Shown here in pieces: positions 35,581 to 46,062 of a DNA stretch of 64,000 nt. Under the pieces are notes generated by a model that saw only the letters and a program-made list of their open reading frames with translations, did not search any database and was not told where the DNA came from. Source of the stretch: Calamus simplicifolius. Taxonomy: Eukaryota > Streptophyta > Magnoliopsida > Arecales > Arecaceae. How positions within the stretch are numbered: the first letter of the stretch is position 1; each line of letters opens with the position of its first letter. Location of the stretch: positions 471,270-535,269 of the forward strand of contig UESW01001682.1 of the NCBI GenBank assembly GCA_900491605.1. The letters are read 5' to 3'. A program made the translations under genes and the position numbers.

Positions 35581-38264
35581 TGAGAAAAAATTCAGGTTGA
35601 ATCTATAACCATCAAATTCAAAAAGCCTAACATCGACACCTCAAATATTGAAAAGTATGCCCTCTCAATGCTCCTTGGACTTGGATTTTAATTCAAATAA
35701 ATCATTAATATTATATTTGATGGCCTAGTAAGATAAAAACCAAGTTAACCAGAAGGGATCAAAGTAAGTACTATTGGTTTCATAGAGATCATGGTCACAA
35801 CACCAAGGAGTACTAATATTTAAAGGATAAGATTAATAACCTGATTTGAAGAGGGTATCTTAGTAGCTACATCTAAAGTTAGTAGCATTTGAAACAAAAT
35901 ATTTGAAAGGAATCTTGATCTGAAGGAAGACCAAACAACCAACCTACGATTAGAGTCATCAATGTGATTTATGGTGGTTCAATAAATCTTGTAAAGCCTA
36001 TGCTTGGAAGTTACTAGTAAAGGGACCTCTATTAGGAAGGCAAAGATTGAGGAATATACAAGCAAAGGAGAGCATCATATTTTCCACGAAAGATCTTAAT
36101 GGTGCTTGGATCCCTCATGATGATGCATTAGTCCTCTCACCAATTAGTATGAGACATTAGGTAAAGAGGATCTTAGTAGATAATGGCAGCTCAATAGATA
36201 ATATGTTTTATGCCAGCTTCCAAAAGATAGGCATCGACATAAATTGGTTAAAGCCGACCAAGTTGCCAGTGATCGACTTCACTAGGGAACCCACCCTAAT
36301 AGAAGGAATGACAACCCTCTAGTGGAAGTGGGAGAAGAGCCTTATTCTAAGATAGTAATATTACACTTTATGGTCATGAAAGTGCTTGTTGCTTATAATG
36401 CTATTTTTGGCTGGCCAAGCTTGAATACTTTAAAAGTTATCATATGGACCTATCAACTCCTCATAAAGTTCCTCATTGTGAAGATGTAGGAGAGCTAGGA
36501 GGATAACAAAAAATTTGCTTGGCAATGTTATGTGCCTACCCTAAGAAAAAGTACTAAAGCGGCTGAAACTTTGCCAATCAAAAATTTAGATTTTTAGAAT
36601 AAAATAAAGAAGCAACATGCTGAGCTGGTTAAGGACTTGGATGCATCCCATTAAGAGATAATACCACTAAAGTCATTAGGTTAGGCTTCCTCTGTTCAAA
36701 CAAGTTTGAGGAGAAATAATTGGGTTCTTCTAGAAGAACTCAGATCTATTTGCCTAGTCGGCCATGGATATGCTCTGGATTGATCCTAATATTATTGTTC
36801 ATTAGCTCAAGGTAGAATGAAATTGCAAATCCATCCACCAAAAGAAGATGAGTTTTGTTGTAGATCAATAAAGAGCAATCGATGAGGAAGTTGATAAACT
36901 TGTAGAGGCCAAGTTCATCAAAGAAGCCTATTATTCTGATTGGTTGCCCAATCTCATAATGGTAAAAAAGTCTAATGGAAATCAATGCATATGTGTATTT
37001 TATCAGCCTAAATAGAGTTTGCCCTAATGATGGTTTTCCTTTGTCGAAAATAGATTAGCTTATTGATGCCAAAATGGACATGAACTATGAAGCTTATTGA
37101 ATGCTTTCTCTAGTTATAATCAAATTAGAATGCATCTACTCGATGATAAAAAAATAGCTTTTATCACAAAGAAAGGTCTTTATTGTTACAAGTGATGTCT
37201 TTCAAGCTAAAGAATACTAGAGCGGCTTATTATATTGGTAAAGCATATCTTCAAAAATTTGCCTAGTAAGAATATGGAGGCTTATATAGAGACATGTTGG
37301 TAAAAGGTAAAAAAGCTGAGCAGTATATAGCCAACCTAAGCGAGGCCTTTCAAGTACTTTAATGCTACCAAATGAAGCAAAATATGAGTAAATGCATCTT
37401 CAGTATTACCTATGAAAAATTCCTTAAATTCATAGTTAGTCACCAAGGAATTGAAGCAAATTCAGAAAAGATGCAAGCAATCCTTGATATGGCTCTCTCA
37501 AAGTTGATTAATGATGTTTAGTGCCTCATGGGTCAAGTGGCTGCACTAAACTAGTTTATTTCTAGACTCAATGAGAAATATTTTCCATTCTTCAAAGTTG
37601 TTCATGATATTAAGTATTTTCAATGGATCAAAGAAAATCAATGGTCTTTTGAAGACCTGAAGAAATTCCTTAGCTCCCCACCCTTGCTTTCCAACCCAAA
37701 AGGAAGGAAGGAGGTTTTTATTTACCTAGAAGCATCCAAAGTAGCTATAAGATTTGTTCTTGTTCATCACAAAAAAGGATAGTAAAAGCCATCTATTATG
37801 TGGGTGAAATACTTTGATACTGTGATAAGGTACCAACCAACTAAGAAGTTTGTATATACATTAGTCATCCTAGCTCAAAAGCTTAGACCATATTTATAAG
37901 CTCACACAATATGGTACTAACTAACCAATCATTGAGGTAGATTTTGGCTAAGTCTTATATCTCAAGTCGATTTGTTAAGTGGTCAATTAAGTTGAGTGAA
38001 TTTGATATTTACTATTGACTAAGGAAGGCTATGAAGGTGCAAGTCATAAATGAATATGTGCTGGAGATGACTGTCGCATATAAGTTCAAGGCTGATTTTA
38101 ATTAAATATAAGAAATATTGCAACAACCCATTTGGAGTCGACATGCAGATGAAGCATAAAATGATGCTAGGATCAGGGCAATCCTAATTCTCATCATCCC
38201 AATAAGAGTCAAGCTAAATTGCGACCTAAGGTTTGGGTTCAAGACATCAAATACAACAATAAAA

Positions 38265-39960
38265 ACAAAGCCTTAATCTCAATATAGTTGGGATCGACTA
38301 TATAATTCCTTTTTCTCCATTCAGCTTGATTCTGAGTTTTTTTTTTTTGGTAAGATGCAAAGATATAAGTTTTTCTTTATAACTTCCTTCCATATAATTT
38401 TTGTTCTATTTTTACCTCTTTTTTCTTCTACATATATCAGTCACTCCTTCGCATAAGTACATGTCCAAGCCATATATGTCATCCTTCTCCTAATTTATCC
38501 TTGACTGGAGCTATCTCTACTTTTTTGTGCATGATTTTATTTCTTATCCTATCTTTTCTTGTATTAGTATACTTTCATCTCAATATTCTTATTTTAGCCA
38601 CATGATCTTGTGTAGTATTTTTCTAACTACTTAATATTCTGTACCATAAAGTATAGCTGATCTTATAATTATCCTATAAAACTTTTTCTTTAATAGATAG
38701 ATACTCTATGATCACATAATATTTAATTGTATTTCTTCATTTTATCCAACCTAATTTAATTCTATAAAAAATATCATCCTTAATCTCTCATTTCTTATGA
38801 ATAATTGATCCTAAATACCAAAAATGATCATTTTTAGTCACTTTATGATCCCCAATTTTTACTTTACATTTATTTTATTTTTAATTATACTAAAATTATA
38901 TTCAATGTATTCTATATTTTTTCTACTTAACCTAAAACTTTTATATTCTAATATATTTCACCATAGTTCTAATTTATGATAAACTTAATCCTTAGTTTTA
39001 TCTAGTAGTACTATATCATCTGCAAATAATATGCATTATGAAATATTATCTTAAATATGTCTAGTAAGCTCATCTATAATTAAAGCAAAAGGATAAAGAC
39101 TAACAGCAAATCATTAGTGTAATTTACTATAATAGAAAATTTACTAATATTATACTAGTAGTTCTTACAGTTAGTAAATGCTTCATCATACATATATTTA
39201 TTATGTTAATATGCCAAAAGAGTACTATTTTTTTCTAGCATTCATCATAAGATTTTATTAGGGATCCTATTATATGCTTTCTTTGAAACAATAAACACCA
39301 TATGAAGATCTTTTTTTTTCTTTTTCTATACTTCTCCATTAACCTCTTAAAGAGAAAAATAACTAATATAGTTGAATTTTCTAGCATAAACTAAATTGAT
39401 TCTCTAATATATTTGTATTGTATCTCAGCCTATGTTCAATTACTCTCTCCTAAAGTTTTATTGTATGACTTATGAGCTTGATACCATAATAATTAGAGTA
39501 GTTTTAAATAACTTTTTATTCTTATAAATTGGTACTATAATGCTTTTTCTTCATTCATTAGGCATCTTTTAGTTTCTAAAGTCTTATTAAATAAATTTAT
39601 CATTTAAGTTACTTTAGTATTACCTAAACATTTTCAAACGTCTATACAAATCTTATTAGGTCCCATAACTTTTCTTATTTTCATCTTTTTAGTAGCTTTT
39701 TTTACTTCAGATATCCTAATTCTACAAGTATAGACCATAATTTTATTCTCAATAGAGTTAGCAAAACATCCTAAATTATCTACTAGATTTTTATTTAATA
39801 ATTTATTAAAATAGCTTCACTATCAATCTTTGATCTCTTTATCCTTAACTATTTTTTTATTATTATTTAATGCATTTAACCTAAAATATATCTTTAGTTT
39901 TGGCAATTTCCTTTCAAATTTACCCATTTATCTTTTATATAATACTAAATTGATGTTTAG
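38265..39960 (-). mobile_element. RTE-type LINE (family B), 5'-truncated
   Basis: The minus-strand copy begins AACAATAAAAACAAAGCC with TTGGGATCGACTATATAATT, the same 3' end as the family B copy at 18951-22021. The reverse complement near 38990-39040 gives LFADDIVLLDKTKD with the catalytic FADD intact. The endonuclease is missing. It ends near 39900-39960 and probably truncated the Tat-like element. Confidence 0.8.
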
Positions 39961-40395
39961 TTTATCTGCTTTAAAAAAATGAAACAAAAAGTACAAACAA
40001 TCCGTGCAATGCAGGGTTGTATCACTACATAAAATGGGTGACCATAATAGAAATAATGAAAGAACAAAAGGTAAAAATAATAAAAATAAGTCATGATTTT
40101 TCATGCACGTAGTTTAATGTTATTCACGTTTCATAAAGTTTTATTGGTAACAACAAACTGTGCAATGCAATCCATAGCAAAAATTTTCTTTCAAAATTGT
40201 TCCTCCATGTTCTCACATGATGGAAAGTAATTAAATGCATTTTTTCTTAACCCGATTTTTTAGTGTCTCATATGATGAAAATAAAACAGCTCAATGCAGT
40301 CCTTCATTCAGACGTTTCATAAAGCGTCACTCTTTATGTCATTATGGTGAAAATTTTCTTTCCAACTTTACCTCTTCATCTTTTAAATAATTATA
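39890..40395. repeat. Three divergent copies of a TTTTCTTTC..TTTACC..CATCTTTTA unit
   Basis: Similar blocks start near 39905, 40180 and 40348 (for example AAAATTTTCTTTCCAACTTT). Each is associated with a GTGCAATGCA- or CAATGCAGTC-type word. They look like old local duplications of unequal length. Confidence 0.35.
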
Positions 40396-40399
40396 GAAT

Positions 40400-42370
40400 T
40401 ATTATGTTGGCGTCTAAATGATCTGTTGGATAACTATGAGATCAAACGGCAAAAGTAATCCATGCAACGCAAGGGATTGTCACCATGGTGTGCGCATATA
40501 CGCATACACAGACCTCGCAAACTGGACTCTCGTGAGAAAACAACTAGCTGGATCTGACAAAGGGATTGAAGAAGGCAGCTGGTTGGAAAACAAGGGAACA
40601 CGTGAAGGTAGGCAAGACAACACCAACCTGTTTACCTTCCTTTGAGAGTTTGAGTCACGTAGGAATGCTAGAAGGATTGTAGATTGGGATGCATGGTTGT
40701 CACGACCTGAGCCAACATGAGCCAGCTAGTTCGTGACACAATTGCACATTTTCCAAATGAAATGTCGAGGAATATAATGTGTAAGATCTATTCAGAAACT
40801 CAATTCATAATAATAGTAATAATATAATATTTTGTCATAATATAGGACTTCATTTAAAAATACTGATAAAAAAGTATTATTTGAGCTTTTCAATTATATA
40901 TAAGGACCCAAGATTGAAACACCTGCTAGCATGAGCTCTCATATGCTCCCCTTATTCAAGATCCGATATCCTCGTCAAACTAAGGATTTATATCCAAATT
41001 TATATCTAAATCTAATCAATCCAGTTATAAATATGTACATTCCTTTTGTAATATCTCTGAGTCCATATTGGCTATAGGTGAGATCCGCTTTGATGTTATT
41101 TATTATATTTTAAGACTACCACACCAAAAATTACTAGCCAGAAAATATTATTTAAGCTTCTTTGGTCCATATAAATATTCAAAAGCTTTATGCTATATAA
41201 CCGATATAGAAACTAAATACTTATCAGCATAGGGAATCATAATACCAGTAGCCTATACAATGGCTGATCACAATCATTGTTCAATTCCACATATTAATAT
41301 TATTATATTGTTGATTGAATGAAAGGAAATGATTTGCACCGCAGGTGCTAACTTTTGTAGCAATTTGCAATACATTCCACATAGGCCATGCAACGGACCC
41401 AATAACCTTCATAAAAAAGCCATCTTGTGATGAGCGAGTTGCATGACTCATGACATTACTGGATCACAAATATATGTGTACCTTCACCATTTGCATGTAC
41501 AGCAATTAGCCAAAGCACTTTGAATGGATGGAGATGCTACATTATTGTAGTACAGTGGAAGCCCATAGCGTTACTTCCAAATTGGCTTCGATAGTTTCTC
41601 TCTTGGACATTCCCAACCAAATTGCAAAAATACACAATTTGGAACAAATTTATCGGTTCATTTCCAAACTATATTATAAAAATGAGGGAGGACTACTATT
41701 TCACATAGCTTCAAATTTACTATCTGAAAAATCATACTAGTAACAATAACTTTAGTAAGTATCCAAAATAAAAAATTTCTATTGTTCATTTTTCTATCTA
41801 CCAACAATTTGAATTATTATTAGTCCCATGCTATATATGATCAAGATGTATCCTTCTTCAATCCACTAGGTTCAAAATGAAATAGTTCAGGAGTCCTATT
41901 CTCTCTATGGTCCATCAACTCCATGTCTCCCAACCATTTTTGATTTTATTTGTTAATTTTCTTGAATGTGTATCTCACGTCGAAGCAATGATTATTTTAG
42001 ATCGACGAAATTTACATTTTTCAAAATGAAAATTCGCACTATAAAGAACTAAAATTAGCAGATCTCTACAATATCGAGACAAACAAAATTAGCCATAGTA
42101 GCTAACTATTTCAAGCCAATGAAGGACCATTGTGTGGATAAGAGAAGAAAACTGATGGGTTGTTAGAAATTTTTAAGGAGTACACTACACTATTATAAGG
42201 ATCCTTCTGAATAGGGAGATAGGCTCGGATCCAATTGTTTAAAATAGACTATGATAGTTGAACTTATCTAATCATTACTAATTTTGAGATCATGTGGATC
42301 ATATTATCCCCAGCCGGAACAAAGAATTTGCCATCTAAACCGTGAACCATTAATTTCCCACATTATTCCC
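40400..42370. other. Upstream region of the sugar transporter gene
   Basis: AT-rich intergenic DNA with no recognisable gene. The open frames at 40418-40645 and 41528-41740 show no family signature or typical codon bias. Confidence 0.4.
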
Positions 42371-42371
42371 C

Positions 42372-42380
42372 ACTATAAAT
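42372..42380 (+). promoter_or_regulatory. TATA box of the STP-type gene
   Basis: CTATAAATA within CCCACTATAAATACAATGG lies 108 bp upstream of the ATG, implying a 5' UTR of roughly 75-85 nt. Confidence 0.7.
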
Positions 42381-42487
42381 ACAATGGAACTCCATTCATT
42401 CCCTTGCTATAAGCCAGACCATCCTCCGCCTTGTTCACCTTGCCTCTCTATTTGTAAAAGGGGCGGAATAAATATAATTGAATAACA

Positions 42488-44388
42488 ATGGCGGGGGGTG
42501 GATTTGTTAGTACTGGAGCAGCAAAGGAGTACCCAGGGAAGATGACATCGTTTGTCTTCTTTGCTTGCCTGGTAGCCTCTAGTGGTGGTCTCATCTTTGG
42601 TTATGATATTGGGATTTCTGGTAAGCTTTGACATCCAAAAGCTTTTAATTTTATTCGCTTGATCGATCCCTTTAATTTCAAGCCTAGCCTAAAGTTTCAT
42701 TAATTTATAGAGTTTTGAAATAATTTTATATACCATTTTAATCCTGGATGCAAAGGCGGAGTAACTTCAATGGAACCATTCTTGGTGAGGTTCTTTCCCT
42801 CGGTATGGGAGAAGGAAAAGGAGATGGCCAGCACCAACCAGTATTGCAGGTTCGATAGCCACCTCCTGACGTTGTTCACATCTTCGCTCTACCTGGCGGG
42901 ATTGATTGCATCCTTTTTTGCTTCCACGGTGACAAGAGTGTTTGGAAGGAAGTGGTCCATGTTTGCTGGTGGAATCACCTTCCTTGCAGGTTCCGCCATT
43001 AATGGCGCAGCTGAGAACGTCGTCATGCTCATCCTTGGTCGCATTTTACTTGGTGTTGGTGTCGGGTTTGCTAATCAGGTGATCAGAACAAAAAAAAAAA
43101 GTTTTATAGGATCGATCTTTATATATATATACCTTTCTAATTATTCTCTTTTCTTTTCGTTTTGATATATATATATATATATATATATAGTCTGTACCAC
43201 TCTACCTCTCTGAAATGGCGCCAGCCAATCTCCGTGGGATGCTTAACATCGGCTTTCAGCTCATGATCACCGTTGGCATCCTCGCTGCTAATCTCATCAA
43301 TTATGGCGCTGCAAAAATTAGCGGTGGGTGGGGGTGGCGCGTTAGCCTTGGCCTTGCCGCCGTGCCTGCTGTCATCATTACCGTTGGCGCGGTGTTCCTT
43401 CCCGACACCCCTAACTCTCTAGTGGAGCGCGGCACAATGAGCAAGCCAAGGCCATGCTCCAAAGGGTTCGGGGCACTGACAACGTCCAAGATGAGTACGA
43501 GGATATTGTGGTCGCCAGTGAAGAGGCCAAAACCATCCAGCATCCTTGGTCCAACATAATGAAGAGGAAGTACAGGCCCCAACTCACAATGGCCATCTTG
43601 ATCCCCTTCTTCCAGCAGCTGACCGGCATCAACGTCATCATGTTCTATGCCCCTGTGCTCTTCAAAACAATTGGCTTTGGTGACGATGCCTCCCTTATGT
43701 CCGCTGTTATCACCGGCCTTGTCAATATGTTTGCCACCTTTGTCTCCATTGCCACTGTTGATAGGTTCGGACGGCGGGTGCTATTCTTGCAAGGTGGAAC
43801 GCAAATGGTCATAAGCCAAGTACGTATTAATTTCATATATATATAGTTTTGAAATGTTGTAATTTTTGTGGATCAAATGATTAACTATTCTTTTTTCTTT
43901 TTTCTTTTCCTTTTTGCCTGGCATAGGTTATCGTTGGGACTTTGATTGGCATCAAATTTGGGACCCTCGGGGAAGCAACGCTGTCCAAAGAATACGCGTT
44001 CTTTGTGGTGCTTTTCATCTGCGCCTTCGTAGCTGCCTTCGCGTGGTCATGGGGCCCCTTGGGATGGCTGGTTCCCAGTGAGATTTTCCCTCTGGAGATC
44101 CGTTCAGCAGGTCAAGCCATCAACGTTTCCGTCAACATGTTCTTCACCTTCGTCATCGGCCAATTTTTCCTCAGCATGCTTTGCCACATGAAATTTGGCC
44201 TCTTCTACTTCTTTGCGGGGTGGGTGCTGATAATGACCATTTTCATTGCCTTATTTCTCCCAGAGACTAGGAATGTGCCCATTGAAGAGATGGTCCTTGT
44301 ATGGAAGAGACATTGGTTCTGGGGCAGGTTTATTGCCGACGATGATGTTCATGTTGGCAATATGAAGCTTAAAGAAACTAGCGTGTAA
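42488..44388 (+). CDS. STP: STP-type hexose/H+ symporter, 4 exons, one-base deletion in exon 3
   Basis: STP proteins are 12-helix plasma-membrane symporters of the major facilitator superfamily that import monosaccharides with protons. Exons: 42488-42620, 42756-43078, 43191-43819, 43927-44388, all GT-AG. The start MAGGGFVSTGAAKEYPGKMT and GLIFGYDIGISGGVTSMEPF are family hallmarks. Others are FGRKWSMFAGG (exon 2), LYLSEMAPANLRGMLNIGFQ, FLPDTPNSLVERG, FFQQLTGINVIMFYAPVLFK and VDRFGRRVLFLQGG (exon 3), and WGPLGWLVPSEIFPLEIRSA and FLPETRNVPIEEM (exon 4). Exon 3 is 629 nt and the frame shifts at about 43431-43434, after LVERG: one C appears missing. Counting the lost base, the protein would be 515 aa, the normal STP length. 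Everything after the lesion stays open in the shifted frame, so this is either a very young pseudogene or a sequencing error. The specific STP paralogue is not assigned. Confidence 0.9.
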
Positions 44389-45255
44389 TATACTAATTAG
44401 AAATGCGACAAGGATGGGTGATCATTCCACAATAAGCTCTGAATTTATAAATGAAGGGAGTTGATGACCAAGACTCTCTTCTTTGTGCCTTAATAATATG
44501 TTTCCATGATCTCAATATCATGATATCACATGAAAAATATACATATGCTGTAATTTATGGATTAAAACGTCTGCGTTCTGGCATCTACCAGCACGAAGTA
44601 TGCTGAGAAGGCATATATATATACCAGTGATCCATCAATCACCAGTGTCTCAGAATAAGCATTATGATCAGTGACTAATATATAAATTCTTTCTTGGATC
44701 GAGATGGTGATTGATCATATGTTGCCAGAAGTGCTAAAATGATGAGAAATTAGGAGAGCAATTTAATTATAATTCACCATGAAATATGACTGTGGACATA
44801 TTATTATACAATTTTGTGAATTTTGAGAGCAAAAAATGCTTCCAGTATCTGTAAAAATCAATCGGCATTTTAGCAGCAATTAAAGCGTAGTCTGCTGCTT
44901 TAATTTTAATTAAAAAGATTGCTGACACCTCCATTGTTATCTTAACAGGAAGAAGAATACAAGATATATCAATTAAGCAGCATTTTAGGATGATTGTTTT
45001 TTTTTTTATTAATGATCATACGAAGACAATTGCAAAAGAGATCAAGTGGGATGACCCGAGATTTTAGACTTACAGTTAGCTGTACGAAACTAATATCAAA
45101 CTAAATCTGTAAATTTGGGGACCGATTTTGATGAATCTAGATGTAAAAAAACCTGATGGTGGACGGATCATAATAACAGTTTTATGCAACTGTCAGTAGA
45201 ACGGCAAAGCCCGGATTGGGAATTGGAATGGTACCACAGCAAGTAACCACCTTCT
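44389..45255. other. STP 3' flank and intergenic DNA
   Basis: AT-rich, with possible A/T-rich polyadenylation signals near 44430-44500. A poly-T run of about 12 bp lies near 44997-45008. No gene or element was recognised before the copia LTR. Confidence 0.45.
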
Positions 45256-45561
45256 TGTTAAAATATAATTGCTGTTAATTTTTAGTATTTTATTTTTATT
45301 TTATTTATTATTTTTAGTTTGTGTTGGACTTTTATATAGTGGCCTATTTTATTTTGCTTTGATATATACACCTATATAGGTTGTCGTAGCCTCATATGGA
45401 TAAGATGCATTATGTTTAAAATTTCATAGAACCAGAAATAATATTTTTGTATGGCGGTGTGCTTATGAAACTCTAGATCTATTTTTCTTCTTGATGGAAA
45501 GCCTTCCTCTACCCAGCTTTTTCTTCCAAAATAATCTATGTTGCAAATAATCCCGATAAAA
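45256..45561 (+). repeat. 5' LTR of copia element 2
   Basis: Begins TGTTAAAATATAATTGCTG, contains a TTTTATATAGTGG promoter-like motif near 45330, and ends immediately before a primer binding site. About 305 bp, which is a usual copia LTR length. Confidence 0.7.
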
Positions 45562-45563
45562 AT

Positions 45564-45575
45564 TGGTATTAGAGC
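45564..45575 (+). other. Primer binding site of copia element 2
   Basis: TGGTATTAGAGC matches the initiator-Met tRNA site TGGTATCAGAGC except for one C-to-T change. Confidence 0.8.
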
Positions 45576-45658
45576 CTGGTTCATGAGACTAGGTTCGTGA
45601 GATTTGCAGATCAAGAATGGCAGAGGTAGTCTGGAATCATTATGGATTCAAAGATCTA

Positions 45659-45990
45659 AAAAAAAAAAAAAAAAATATCAGCGCCGTTGGTCAGCGGTGC
45701 GGTGCTTTCCTTATGCCACTTGACTGATTCAAGAAGAAAACAAATCCTAAAAGCGAGGCGATCACCCCTTCGAAGAGATGCTCGGCCAGCTTCCTCCCTC
45801 CAGGAAGAGGAGGAAATCCCATCACCTGAGCCCTTCTTGTATCTCCAGTAGAAAGCTGGCCCGAGATACAAAGAGTGGAGGCCATGGCAAACAAAACCAG
45901 GTAAAACTTCATGCACGCCTTCAATCCTTAAATCCTCAGATCGCTGCATAAGTCTAATCTTAAAAAAGAAGGCCGTGAGGAAAGGAATTG
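45659..45990 (-). other. GC-rich block with a signal-peptide-like ORF in the copia leader
   Basis: Between the primer site and gag lies a block clearly richer in GC than its surroundings, starting with an 18-A run. On the minus strand an ORF (45691-45924, 77 aa) begins MKACMKFYLVLFAMASTLCI, which reads like a secretion signal with a basic start and hydrophobic core. A second hydrophobic stretch (GVIASLLGFVFFLNQ) lies near the C-terminus. I do not recognise a family. It could be a captured host gene piece or a chance ORF. Confidence 0.35.
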
Positions 45991-46062
45991 CTCCACAACA
46001 TCACAAAAAAAAATAAAAATAAAAATAAAAATTATTGGTGTGATTTATGACAAGCTCAAACA

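Larger units (their letters stand above)
31991..38260 (+). mobile_element. Tat-like Ty3/gypsy retrotransposon, degenerate, interrupted by a copia element
   Basis: Plus strand, many stops. The primer site is at 31991-32008. Gag words are KEVMAKPLHPKFKMP (about 32485-32530) and DHLKSFKALILLHGMS (about 32565-32615). After the nested copia, gag resumes with FHRDHGHNTKEY near 35785-35820 and DKINNLI. The protease is recognisable by RILVDNGSS (about 36170-36195) with SFQKIGIDINWLKPTKLPVI after it. The reverse transcriptase/RNase H end shows FFKVVHDIKYFQWIKENQW and SSPPLLSNPKGRKEVFIYLE (37590-37735), then LRQILAKSYISSRFVKW and LSEFDIYY (37930-38015). No integrase follows: an RTE LINE begins at about 38265. 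The element cannot be active. Confidence 0.8.

Noticed and set aside
40418..40645. 75-codon plus-strand ORF upstream of the STP gene
   Set aside because: No recognisable motif, atypical composition, and it lies in repeat-like intergenic DNA.
43301..43641. Minus-strand ORFs of 76-93 codons over the STP gene
   Set aside because: Antisense shadows of exon 3, whose plus strand carries the family motifs.
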